NCBI RefSeq assembly: GCF_026230105.1
Contig: NC_079482.1
Span: 806,001 to 870,000, forward strand
Length of the DNA: 64,000 bases
Direction of reading: 5' to 3'
Origin: Diorhabda sublineata
Taxonomy: Eukaryota > Arthropoda > Insecta > Coleoptera > Chrysomelidae
Each line of letters begins with the position of its first letter. Positions within the stretch are counted from its first letter, which is position 1. The notes below the pieces were generated by a model, which saw only the letters and a list, made by a program, of their open reading frames with translations, ran no database searches and was not told the DNA's origin. Below, piece by piece: positions 27,001-36,138 of the stretch. The position numbers and the translations under genes were made by a program.

Positions 27001-30000
27001 CTGTCCAGCGAACATCTTCTCGAAGTTTGAGGACAGTTTCGGCGATAATCTCTTCATAAATTCAAAATTTCTGCCCAGCGAACATCTTCTCGAAGTTTGA
27101 GAACAGTTTCGGCGATAATCTCTTCATAGGTTCAAAATTTCTGCCCAGCGAACATCTTTACGAAGTTTGAGGACAGTTTCGGCGATAATCTCTTCATAGA
27201 TTCAAAATTTCTGTCCAGCGAACATCTTCTCGAAGTTTGAGGACAGTTTCGGCGATAATCTCTTCATAAATTCAAAATTTCTGCCCAACGAACATCTTCT
27301 CGAAGTTTGAGAACAGTTTCGGCGATAATCTCTTCATAGATTCAAAATTTCTGTTCAGCGAACATCTTCTCGAAGTTTGAGCACAGTTTCGACGATAATC
27401 TCTTCATAGGTTCAAAATTTCTGTCCAGCGAACATCTTCTCGAAGTTTGAGAACAGTTTCGGTGATAATCTCTTCATAAATTCAAAATTTCTGCCCAGCG
27501 AACATCTTCTCGAAGTTTGAGAACAGTTTCGGTGATAATCTCTTCATAGGTTCAAAATTTCTGCCCAGCGAACATCTTCTCGAAGTTTGAGAACAGTTTC
27601 GGCGATAATCTCTTCATAGGTTCAAAATTTCTGCCCAGCGAACATCTTTACGAAGTTTGAGGACAGTTTCGGTGATAATCTCTTCATAGGTTCAAAATTT
27701 CTGCCCAGCGAACATCTTTACGAAGTTTGAGGACAGTTTCGGCGATAATCTCTTCATAAATTCAAAATTTCTGTCCAGCGAACATCTTCTCGAAGTTTGA
27801 GAACAGTTTCGGCGATAATCCCTTCGCAATTTTTGTATAGCAAGAATTTTCTCGAGGTCTAAGAATAGGAAAAAGTCACTGGGGACTACATCTGGAGAAT
27901 AAAGTGCATGCGAAAGCTCAATTCTTGCAATTTTCATATAAATATTTATGTCTCATAGTCATTTTAATAGTTTTTCAAAAATAATGATTTTAAAATTTTG
28001 TGAAAAATATATTTGACCATGATTCCCTGATGATAATTACGTATTTATTCGAAAGCTTGAAGTGGATATTAAAAGAATACACTTTTGTGTTTGATTACCA
28101 CAATCCCACAATAATAATGTCTATTTATATTGCTAATAACGAAAGTTTGATTTGGTTTAAGTCGACATTAATGAAACTGAAAATTTATAGGTTAGAATTG
28201 CAGCTAAGGCACTAGAGGTTATCATAGATCTTACTTTAGATGATAAACAGATCAGGGTATTCTTAGAATATAAGTAAGAAAGTACATAAAAGTACATTAT
28301 ATAAGCGAAATTATTAATAAATAATTCCAATATCATAAAATTGTATCGATAATTTTCTTGAGTTGTGGCCTGTTTCTGTCGACTCGATTTCTGTCACTAC
28401 ATTTGTGATTACTCTCTTTTCTCGTTGTTTCCATTGCGGAATTGTTTTATTCAATCTGCCGTGTTCCTTTGTCGTATACCATTAAACGTATCATAGTAAT
28501 TACATCTCACCGTTACCATGAGCTCGATGGAAAATCTACTTTCGGTTGAGCTTTTCGCGTGCTATCGAATAAAACCGTCACAAAACCTTCCGAGCTCATG
28601 ATCAATTAGTTGTATTAGTCCTTTCTCCCGTTATTTTAATTATGATTACTACATTTAAAATTTTGGTGGATGCTTACAACTAAAATTTCGATTGCACTAA
28701 TTTATATATTTGGATTTGTCATAGAAAAATGATGAAAAATGTGAAATAATCGAATAAATTTGGTTTTTATCTCGAAAAAATTGCAGAAAAAAACAAAAAT
28801 TTGTAGAAATATTACAAAATAAATTGTAAAACAGGTTTAAATACATAAAAGTTTTGGAAAAATAAAAAAAAAATATAAGAAATCTGAAATAATTCAATAA
28901 ATTTGGTTTTTATCTCGAAATAATTGCAAAAAAAACAAAAATTTGCAGAAATATCACCAAATAAATTGCAAAACAGGTTTAAATACAAAAAAACTTTGGC
29001 AAAATCGAAAAAAATGTAAAAAATCTGAAATAATTCAATAAATTTGGTTTTTTATTTCGAAAAAATTGCAGAAAAAAACAAAAATTGTAGAAATATTACC
29101 AAATAAATTGCAAAATAGGTTTAAATACAAAAAAAAAACTAAAGAAAAATCAAAAAAAGATAAAAAATCTGGAATAATTTAATAAATTTGGTTTTTATAT
29201 TGAAAAAATTGCAGAAATATCACGAAATAAATTGCAAAACAAGTTTAAATACAAGAAAACTTTGGAAAAATAAAATAAAAATATAAGAAATCTGAAATAA
29301 TTCAATAAATTTAGTTTTTATCTCGAAAAAATTGTAGAAAAACAAAAATTTGTAGAAAAATCATCAAATAAATTGCAGAGCAGCATTAAATACAAACAAA
29401 ACCTCAGAAAAACCAAAAAAAGATGAAAAATCTGAAATAATTCAATAAATTTGGTATTTATCTCGAAAAAATTGCAGAAATATCTCAAAATAAATTGCAA
29501 AACAGGTTTAAATACAAAAAAACTTTGGAAAAATAAAATAAAAATATAAGAAATCTGAAATAATTCAATAAATTTAGTTTTTATCTCGAAAAAATTGTAG
29601 AAAAACAAAAATTTGTAGAAAAATCATCAAATAAATTGCAGAGCAGCATTAAATACAAACAAAACCTCAGAAAAACCAAAAAAAGATGAAAAATCTGAAA
29701 TAATTCAATAAATTTGGTATTTATCTCGAAAACATTGCAGAAATATCTCAAAATAAATTGCAAAACAGGTTTAAATACAAAAAAACTTTGGAAAAATCGA
29801 AAAAAAAGGGAGAAATTGGAAATAATTCATAAAATTTGGTTTTTATCTCGAAAAAATTGTAGAAAAGAACAAAAATTTGTGGAAATATTATCAAAAAAAT
29901 TTCAAAACATCATTAAATACAGAAAAACTTGAGAAAAACCAAAAAAAACGATAAAAAATCTGAAATGAATCAATAAATTTGGTTTTTATCTCGAAAAAGT

Positions 30001-33000
30001 TGCAAAAAAAGAAATATCACGAAATAAAATGCATTAAATACCAAAAAACTTGAGGAAAACCAAAAAAAGGATAAAAAACCTGAAATAATTCAATAAATCT
30101 GATTTTTATCTGAGAAAAGTTGGCAAACAATAATACTGCTAGATGGCACTTGAGTGGTAAGCAATGATTTAGGCGTTTTAAATAAATTTGGGAAATTTTA
30201 AAATGTATTTGCAAGAGTGTAAATATGATCCCGATGTATTTTTTATTGTACGTGGTAAATTTTCGATACCAAGAATGTGATAAAAATCAAAAAAAAACCA
30301 CGTCAATGTCACAGGACAACCTAAACACATTATTTTTTCAACTAGTACTACAATTAAGCGCATTTCTCTAAACAACACCGCTCAATTCATAATGATTCGA
30401 TTGCCTTTTTAACTATAGTAGATCAAACAAAAGTTTTCATTATCTGCAATTGATATTCTAAAAAATATACGCGTTGTCCAAGACTTTATACAGCCACTCA
30501 ACGACGTGGGTCATTTTATCTGATCGAAAGAGCGCGCAGAACACGTACGTGTATCTCAGATGATTAATAATACTATTGCAAAACGACTGCGAAGCTAGTT
30601 TTGGATTTGTGATTAATATCGTTTAAATCAAACGTGAATTTTTAAACTATTTATGAAAGTAATTATTCAATGTATCTATGTTTGATATTGTAGTAAATTT
30701 GTTTGTGGATTGGCCTAAGTTGGCTTCGTTCTTCGTGGATGTCTGTTACAAAGAAACTTCCCGCAATTTATAGACTATTGTGGGTTTGAGGTTTACACAG
30801 AATTTGTTGAAAATTTAGTGGTAGTTTGCTTTGGGAAAGCGATGCCTATATATATATATATACAAATTTGTTGAGCACATACAAAAGGTTACTGTTGCAA
30901 TCCCTTTGGTTATTGATGGTACACAGAAAAAAAATCATTAATAAAATTACTTTCCAGCATTTTGTATTATTCAGTTTTGCATAAGGGATTTATAGAGATT
31001 TTGCTTAGTATTTTTAAGCAAGATTTTATAAAGTTAAATGTCGGTAGTCAGCAAAACTCAGTAATTGGACTGTTCCTCGCTATTAAAATTCTCTTGAGAC
31101 TCCAAATATGGAAAAGTGAATAATTGTTTTCAACTTTCGCGTTGTTAGGAAAATTCCGTTTTGTGATTAATCGCCTGTCCTTATTATTAAGCAATAATTT
31201 GGTTTTTCTATTTGTTTTCGATCTCTTCGATAATGCTGACTTTTATTAAACTTTAGCAAACATGAGGAACACTTCTTTTATGTCCCATTATTCCATATAC
31301 TTAGGGATCGAAATAATTCACATGAAAACCAAATTATAAACTGTTTCCCATAAAATTTTCTTCAGAGAACTCAATAAAAACAAACTAATTGAGGGAAATA
31401 TAGAAACACGTCTCTTTATTTCGCTGTGTCTTCGTCCCAAATTTCATGATAATGATAACAAAATAAAGCTGACACGATATTAATGTATATTTAATAATTA
31501 TTCATGATGATATTAATGAAATAAACAATATAATGAGTAATATGAAATATTAAATTATGATAGATACGGAAAAACTGTAGTAACGACGAATGGACGTGCC
31601 GGAAATCATCTAGAAGAGCTAAAAAATCTTTTAAAAGTTCTTGATAGGCCATTTCTAGTAACCAAAAGTGGTATATTGGAAAAATGAGACGTCTGGTAGT
31701 TCAGGGGATGTTTAATAATAGTATTGATTAAACACGTCTTTTATTTCGCTGTGTCTTCGTCCCAAATTTCATGATAATGATAACAAAATAAAGCTGACAC
31801 GATATTAATGTATATTTAATAATTATTCATGATGATATTAATGAAATAAACAATATAATGAGTAATATGAAATATTAAATTATGATAGATACGAAAAAAC
31901 TGTAGTAACGACGAATGGACGTGCCGGAAATCATCTAGAAGAGCTAAAAAATCTTTTAAAAGTTCTTGATAGGCCGTTTCTAGTAACCAAAAGTGGTATA
32001 TTGGAAAAATGAGACGTCTGGTAGTTCAGGGGATGTTTAATAATAGTATTGATTAAACACGTCTTTTATTTCGCTGTGTCTTCGTCCCAAATTTCATGAT
32101 AATGATAACAAAATAAAGCTGACACGATATTAATGTATATTTAATAATTATTCATGATGATATTAATGAAATAAACAATATAATGAGTAATATGAAATAT
32201 TAAATTATGATAGATACGGAAAAACTGTAGTAACGACGAATGGACGTGCCGGAAATCATCTAGAAGAGCTAAAAAATCTTTTAAAAGTTCTTGATAGGCC
32301 GTTTCTAGTAACCAAAAATGGTATATTGGAAAAATTAGACGTCTAGTAGTTCAGGGGATGTTTAATAATAGTATTGATTAAACACGTCTTTTATTTCGCT
32401 GTGTCTTCGTCCCAAATTTCATGGTAATGATAACAAAATAAAGCTGACACGATATTAATGTATATTTAATAATTATTCATCATGAAAAACTGTAAAACCG
32501 ACGAGTGGACTGTCTGGGAATCGTCGAGAAGTGCGAGTAATCAAAAGTGAGATATTGTACAAAAGGGGTCTTCTAGTAGTTCAGGGGGTGTTTTTAATAG
32601 TAGTATTGCTTGATTTAATTGCAATATCATTCCAATAAGTCTTTTTTTACATTTTTTGGGTTATGTGGATCTTAGAAGCTAAATTTCCAATCCTTTATGC
32701 CAAATTTCACTTCGCCATTGAGTGTTTTGAAGATACTGTATATCCATATTTGTGGATGAATCTTTTTTGGTAGTTAAATTTTCTTCCTTTCGTCTCCCTT
32801 TATTTGAAATAACTTCATATATCAGACGTATCAAAACCAAAATTTGATAAAATGATAAAAACGACATATTTCAGGAATGTTTATGTATTGTGCAATTTGG
32901 CAACGATGTAAGATTGTGTTAAGATAGCCGTCTGTGAATGCCGGCTACATAAGACCAGGCAAAACGGGAAATAACGCCCCAAATGTCTATTATCAGTACA

Positions 33001-36000
33001 AGAATATACATTTACGTCATCAGCGTATCAGATAATATCAAACGAGTAGGTATTTTCGCCAGAAATGGCGTCTGATAACAAATTTTTGTAAATCGTTTAT
33101 AGAAATGATACTAGACATAACAAAAAATAAAATTTATGCTTCGATAAATTTATTATTAGCTTAACAATATTGACAAATTGCAGCCTCTCTATCAGAACTT
33201 CAAAATAATTGACATTGACATTGACAACAAGATGTCTACTAGATGTCAGTTCAGTCAACTACGAGGATTGCTATTCAAGTTTTAAGATATGGCAACACTG
33301 ATGTAAAAAAGCGAACGGAACGCGTTCTGGACGGTTCCGAACGACCAAATACCGAAATGACATACATCCAATAAATTTGTTTTTATATCTGACTCTCATA
33401 GAGGGCGTTAGTTACACGATTCGTATCAAAATCACACCGACAATTTGTAGATTCACACGAAACCAATAATGCGCTTTTTGGGATTCAAATATATATTTTA
33501 GTTTAAACGTGATTGATTGGAATTGTCTGTAATGATTAGGAATAGATGATCCAAACGTGTCAAAATCTCTTATTTGAAAAGATATTTATGGAAAAATTCG
33601 ATTATAGTATACAGGGTGTCCCGCGACGAGTTAAAACTATCTGTATATGGCAAAATACTATGTAACTTTGTTATTTTATATAAAACACCCTATATATTAT
33701 TACGTTTTTGAAATCTACGTAAAATTTTAGTATACTTTTGTCTAAAAACTTTTTTCGAAAAATGCATACTTTTTGAGTTATTAATTTTTTTGTAAAAAAT
33801 TTGACAGTTGCAGACCCTTAAAAATTATTTTTTTAAGAGAATACCCTTAAAGATATGAGAATGGTTTCTGTTCGGTTGCTTTTGGTAAAGCTAGACGTAT
33901 TTGAATCTATGTTTAAAACTTTTTCGTTTTATACAGGGTGTGTATAAAAAGTGTTCAAAGTTTTACTTCATAAATATCAAATTTCTCTATTTTTTAAAAT
34001 AGAACACCCTGTATATTAATACGTTTTTGAAATCTACGAAAATTTTAGTATATTTTTGCAAATAAAATTTTTTCGAAAAATGCATACTTTTTGAGTTATT
34101 GATTTTTTTGTAAAAAATTTGACAGTTGCAGACCCTTATAAATTATTTTTTTACGAGAATACCCTTAAAGATATGAGAATGGTTTCTGTTCGGTTGCTTT
34201 TGGTAAAGTCAGACGTATTTGAATCTATGTTTAAAACTTTTTCGTTTTATACAGGGTGTGTATAAGAAGTGTTCAAAGTTTTACTTCATAAATATCAAAT
34301 TTCTCTATTTTTTTAAAATAGAACACCCTGTATATTAATACGTTTTTGAAATCTACGTAAAAGTTTAGTATATTTTTGCGAATAAAATTTTTTCGAAAAA
34401 TGCATACTTTTTGAGTTATTAATTTTTTTGTAAAAAATTTGACAGTTGCAGACCCTTATAAATTATTTTTTTACGAGAATACCCTTAAAGATATGAGAAT
34501 GGTTTCTGTTCGGTTGCTTTTGGTAAAGTCAGACGTATTTGAATCTATGTTTAAAACTTTTTCGTTCTATACAGGGTGTGTATAAAAAGTGTTCAAAGTT
34601 TTACTTCATAAATATCAAATTTCTCTATTTTTTTAAAATAGAACACCCTGTATATTAATACGTTTTTGAAATCTACGTAAAATTTTAGTATACTTTTGTC
34701 TAAAAACTTTTTTCGAAAAATGCATACTTTTTGAGTTATTAATTTTTTTGTAAAAAATTTGACAGTTGCAGACCCCTATAAATTATTTAATTACGAGAAT
34801 ACCCTTAAAGATATGAGAATGGTTTCTGTTCGGTTGCTTTTGGTAAAGACAGACGTATTTGAATCTATGTTGAAAACTTTTTTATTTTATACAGGGTGTG
34901 TATAAAAAGTGTTCAAAGTTTGACTTCGTAAATATCAAATTTCTTTACTTTTTTAAACAGAACCACCCGGTTTTTTCCATTCAGGGGTAAAAAATAAGGC
35001 AAATTCATTTATACTTTTCTATACTTAAACCTTAACATTATCCAGATATTAAATTTTTATTTTGAGTCGTTGATATATATGCAGTAAGAAATAAAAAAGT
35101 ATTTTTCTTTATCTTGTCAAGGTCTGTAAAAAAAATCACATCAAATTGTATGTACTAATCCTATTCCAACTTTTAGTCGTTTCCGAGTTTACCTTATTTT
35201 TTTACCCCTGAATGCATTAAAGTAGAAAAAACCGGGTGGTTCATTTAAAAAAATTAAGAAATTTGATATTTATGAAGTTGAACTTCGAACACTTTTTATA
35301 CATACCCTGTATAAAATAATAAATGTTTTAATATAAATTTAAATACATCTGACCTTGCTAAAAGTAACCGAATAGAAACAATTTTTATATTTTTAGCAGT
35401 ACTCTCGTAAAAAAATAATTTTTAAGGGTCTGTAACGGTCAAATTTTTTACAAAAAATTTAATAACTCGAAAAGTATACATTTTTCGAGAAAAATTTTTG
35501 GACAAAAGTATACTAAAATTTTACGTAAATTTCAAAAATGTATTAATATACAGGGTGTTCTATTTAAAATAACAAAGTTATACAGTATTTTGCCATATAC
35601 AGATAGTTTTAACTAGTAGTGGGACACCCTGTATAACGTGTCACTTATATAAGTAGATTTTGAAAAATTTTGCTTCGCTAATATTATATATACAATTTCG
35701 AAAGATAATTTCCACGTGTTTCTCAGGACAATTTGTATTATAAGTACTTTTTCATGAAGTTGTCCACCCGGTATATTTTTGATTGACAATAACACAAACA
35801 ACGATACTAATTTTGAAAAAATGACAATTTTCTATGGCATATTCGATTTCCCAAACATATTCGTAGACAATTCTATTGCAATAAATGAAAATACTATTCT
35901 AGATACGGGGTTACCACGAAATGTACTCACCGACAACTGTTAAATATCCGATTTGACTTTTCATAGGATCAGTATTTATTTGACACATATACCATCCTTG

Positions 36001-36138
36001 GTCTGATTCTCTAACATCCTTGATATGCAAATGCCAAATATTTTTCTCGCTGTTCGAGACTCCGATACGATTATTTTTGGTAATAACGTGATTGTGAATT
36101 GTGAGAATAGTTTGAGTATCCACTTTTAACCAAGCCAC
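8912..36138 (-). CDS. Dpr-interacting protein (DIP) family Ig cell-surface protein, 7 exons found
   Basis: Minus-strand exons 36138-35931, 12647-12489, 12412-12284, 11084-10947, 10121-9972, 9231-9184 and 9013-8912 splice with matching phase into 934 nt (about 311 codons). They encode the second half of Ig1, complete Ig2 and Ig3, and a polar linker. DIP proteins are GPI-anchored or membrane-bound neuronal receptors that bind Dpr proteins to specify synaptic partners. Diagnostic words are CQINTDPMKSQIGYL at the end of Ig1, VVVPPDILDYPTSTDMVV opening Ig2, YLCIATNGIPPSVSKR, and FPKSINYWTKDNGEIIP in Ig3. The signal peptide, first half of Ig1 and hydrophobic tail were not found. The paralogue (alpha to kappa) cannot be assigned by eye; lachesin-type Ig proteins are the nearest alternative. 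Confidence 0.9.
9184..9231 (-). CDS. DIP exon: short linker 1
   Basis: 48 nt between acceptor TAATTTCAG and donor GTAAGA. Reads IPNPNQYLHTNKKQQ. Phase agrees with both neighbours, which is the main support for so small an exon. Confidence 0.65.
9972..10121 (-). CDS. DIP exon: second half of Ig3
   Basis: Acceptor CGTTTTGCAG, donor GTAAGT. Reads KFVPEIIEDGFKVHMKLRIN then LLEPKDYGVYKCISKNSLG and DMEGTINVY. DYGVYKC is the Ig F-strand motif with its disulphide cysteine. Confidence 0.9.
10947..11084 (-). CDS. DIP exon: first half of Ig3
   Basis: Acceptor GTTTAAG, donor GTAAGT (10941-10946). Reads APSVWIQYQLIGAYDDQQVT then LECFSQAFPKSINYWTKDNG and EIIPH. LEC and YW are the B-strand cysteine and C-strand tryptophan. 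FPKSINYW is highly characteristic of DIP Ig3. Confidence 0.92.
12284..12412 (-). CDS. DIP exon: second half of Ig2
   Basis: Acceptor TTATTTCAG, donor GTAAGC. Reads VLNAIGPVLNITNVRREHMG then PYLCIATNGIPPSVSKRIKL and VVQ. YLCIATNG holds the F-strand cysteine. The frame is open a little beyond the exon on both sides, but splice phase fixes the ends. Confidence 0.92.
12489..12647 (-). CDS. DIP exon: first half of Ig2
   Basis: Acceptor GGCCTAG, donor GTATAA. In the frame set by its neighbours it reads VPPDILDYPTSTDMVVDEGS then NVSLQCVAKGSPEPSIMWKR and EDGEVIRFQNGTEG, with B-strand cysteine and C-strand tryptophan. A different minus-strand frame over 12479-12685 is also open but encodes nothing recognisable. 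Confidence 0.93.
13150..13620 (-). pseudogene. Tc1-type transposase remnant
   Basis: Minus strand at 13332-13400 reads RPARSPDSNPIEHLRK, the Tc1 C-terminal catalytic motif (W/RPAxSPDLNPIEHLW) containing the third acidic residue region, with a stop at the usual Trp. Neighbouring minus-strand sequence up to about 13620 looks degenerate and compatible with the same element. It is broken. Confidence 0.6.
14300..14900 (+). pseudogene. Degenerate mariner transposase
   Basis: Across three frames the plus strand preserves successive mariner motifs: VTMDEIWVHFYVPETKQKSM (14424 on; first catalytic Asp region), WRHSGSRRPKKFRVQKSA, KLSKGVLFLQDNAPAHKSH (14680-14740; second Asp) and YSPDLAPSDYHLFPQLKKSL (third Asp). 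In-frame stops and frameshifts make it non-coding. CGAGGGTA at about 12986 and its inverted counterpart TACCCTCG near 14955, each next to TA, could be the outer ends, with the Tc1 remnant nested inside; this is uncertain. Confidence 0.85.
15051..15115 (+). repeat. Single end of the inverted-repeat element seen at 37385-37705
   Basis: About 60 bp resembling the left arm of the 37.4 kb element (ACGTGGCAATTAAACACCAA, then AGTGGACTAA, TAATATATTTTACGA, CTTTCGA). No matching opposite arm was seen nearby, so this is a broken copy. Confidence 0.6.
15765..15941 (-). pseudogene. Unrecognised 59-codon coding-like fragment
   Basis: Minus strand reads GKLELGEIDYKQEDATAHSS then RAVLKKHFPELYDRARTSDS and FRFIKAFLGNEKSKNYIE, then TAA. 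Composition is protein-like (mixed charge, few poly-Lys/Phe runs), unlike the AT-rich chance frames around it. The preceding TTAG could be an acceptor, making it an exon, or it may be part of an unrecognised transposon adjoining the Penelope-like satellite on the same strand. No family identified. Confidence 0.3.
15997..19615 (-). repeat. Satellite of 123/124 bp units derived from a Penelope-like GIY-YIG endonuclease
   Basis: About 29-30 head-to-tail units, each with ATGCTCTTTAAACCGGA. Unit length is 123 bp in the left half, 124 bp in the right half, with a 114 bp variant lacking a 9 bp GAACTAGAT-type segment (for example 15997 and 16480). The minus strand of each unit encodes KKYVGQTKRSIKIRFKEHLV plus HLKYERT, matching the YIG/YVGQT, Arg and EH motifs of GIY-YIG endonuclease domains carried by Penelope-like elements. 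In 124 bp units the frame shifts every unit; in 123 bp units stops intervene, so it is not a gene. Higher-order duplication: five-unit blocks of 606 bp (16501 on repeats at 17107 on) and three-unit blocks of 372 bp (18687 and 19059). Confidence 0.92.
19616..22263. other. Intron DNA without recognised gene
   Basis: No convincing coding sequence. GAGAGGGCGTTAGATGTCGC at 20448 resembles GAGGGCGTTAG at about 33402, a dispersed word. A plus-strand opening at 20606-20830 begins without an ATG and encodes nothing recognisable. Confidence 0.5.
21300..21560. repeat. GC-rich block of degenerate CTTGG / GGCCC words
   Basis: Clearly richer in G+C than its surroundings. Imperfect repeats of ACTTGG, GGTCCAGACTTGG and GGGCCAGGCCCAGG recur at irregular spacing, in both the CTTGG and CCAAG orientations. 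It produces glycine/proline-rich open frames on both strands, which look compositional rather than coding. Confidence 0.6.
22264..22557 (+). pseudogene. Internally deleted mariner transposase
   Basis: Reads GRPNVVTTPLEDRRHFKK, then MRKLCARWVLRLLTMDQKQR, REDVS and directly VHHSSPEAKEQSKQWTETEE followed by SVGKIMTVHFLN. The first part matches the mariner DNA-binding domain and linker (GRPxxxxTPE; MRKLCARWVPRLLT) and the second the HHYSPEAKxQS region after the first catalytic Asp. The segment between, including that Asp, is missing, as is everything after the VFW-like strand. Frame is otherwise open with no start of its own. Confidence 0.85.
23248..27825 (-). repeat. 70 bp satellite derived from mariner transposase, about 65 units
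   Basis: Head-to-tail 70 bp units (core CAGCGAACATCTTCTCGAAG, then GTTTCGGCGATAATC and TCTTCATA). One strongly diverged unit marks the left edge (23248-23315). The minus strand of a unit reads KMFAGQKF, stop, IYEEIIAETVLKLRE, matching the mariner stretch KxLAGKKF.xNEEVIAET that follows YSPDLAPSDFFLFPDL. That upstream sequence is present, unrepeated, immediately right of the array (27826-27940). Variants recur in blocks: CCCAACG at 26375 and 27285 and GACGATAATC at 26481 and 27391 are both 910 bp (13 units) apart. Confidence 0.93.
27826..27940 (-). pseudogene. Mariner transposase fragment adjoining its own satellite
   Basis: Minus strand reads ELSHALYSPDVVPSDFFLF then LDLEKILA, the block holding the third catalytic Asp of mariner (YSPDLAPSDFFLFPDL). 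It runs without a break into the first 70 bp unit, so the array arose inside this copy. No complete element remains; the sequence right of 27940 is not recognisably mariner. Confidence 0.85.
28730..30115. repeat. Tandem repeat, about 140 bp unit, A-rich
   Basis: About ten diverged units, each with AATAAATTTGGTTTTTATCT, then CGAAAAAATTGCAGAAA, AATAAATTGCAAAACAGGTT and a lysine-codon-like A-rich tail. Spacing is 141-143 bp for the first units; some units lack about 25 bp. A pair of units at 29290-29450 recurs almost unchanged at 29560-29720. Open frames here are low-complexity artefacts. Confidence 0.9.
30116..31379. other. Intron DNA without recognised feature
   Basis: No coding similarity seen. 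A short TA run lies at 30847-30861. Confidence 0.5.
31380..32620. repeat. Tandem repeat, 325 bp unit, 3.7 copies
   Basis: TTATTTCGCTGTGTCTTCG occurs at 31416, 31741, 32066 and 32391, exactly 325 bp apart. The first three copies differ at only a few bases. The fourth lacks an internal segment after TTCATCATG and its remaining part is more diverged. No inverted ends and no coding frame seen. Confidence 0.95.
32621..33611. other. Intron DNA with dispersed GACATT / GGCAAC words
   Basis: At 33208-33305 a short GACATTGACATTGAC run is followed by ATATGGCAACACTGATGTAA. The same two parts occur together, in swapped order, at 53981-54034. No gene seen. Confidence 0.5.
33612..35631. mobile_element. 2.0 kb inverted-repeat (foldback) element with internal 320 bp tandem units
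   Basis: Ends are inverted: CAGGGTGTCCCGCGACGAG at 33612 and its reverse complement, with small differences, ending at 35631. Each is flanked by TA, a Tc1/mariner-like target duplication. The match continues inward (ACTATCTGTATATGGCAAAA, ATTTGACAGTTGCAGACCC) through both arms to a central loop of roughly 35010-35185; the inner edges of the arms carry ACCACCCGGTTTTTTC in opposite orientations. The left arm has been expanded by tandem units starting ACAGGGTGTGTATAA at 33933, 34251, 34571 and 34891 (318-320 bp). No transposase, so it is non-autonomous. Confidence 0.88.
35931..36138 (-). CDS. DIP exon: second half of Ig1
   Basis: Acceptor TTTTTTACAG, donor GTGAGT (35925-35930). Reads VAWLKVDTQTILTIHNHVIT then KNNRIGVSNSEKNIWHLHIK and DVRESDQGWYMCQINTDPMK. 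WYMCQINTDPMKSQ is the DIP-family signature, part of the Ig1 face that contacts Dpr partners. The exon for the beginning of Ig1 must lie above 36138 and was not found before the window ends. Confidence 0.94.

Larger units (their letters stand above)
12648..35930 (-). other. 23.3 kb DIP intron between Ig1 and Ig2, more than half tandem repeats
   Basis: Holds five separate tandem or foldback blocks (15997-19615, 23248-27825, 28730-30115, 31380-32620, 33612-35631), about 12.8 kb in all, plus mariner and Tc1 remnants. Long introns at this position are usual in DIP genes; the satellite load is what stands out. Confidence 0.85.

Noticed and set aside
23248..27825. CRISPR-like array of 70 bp repeats
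   Set aside because: There are no unique spacers: the whole 70 bp unit repeats, and the context is a eukaryotic intron. It is a satellite.
28697..29932. Phe/Tyr-rich minus-strand and Lys-rich plus-strand open frames
   Set aside because: Low-complexity products of the A-rich 140 bp repeat.
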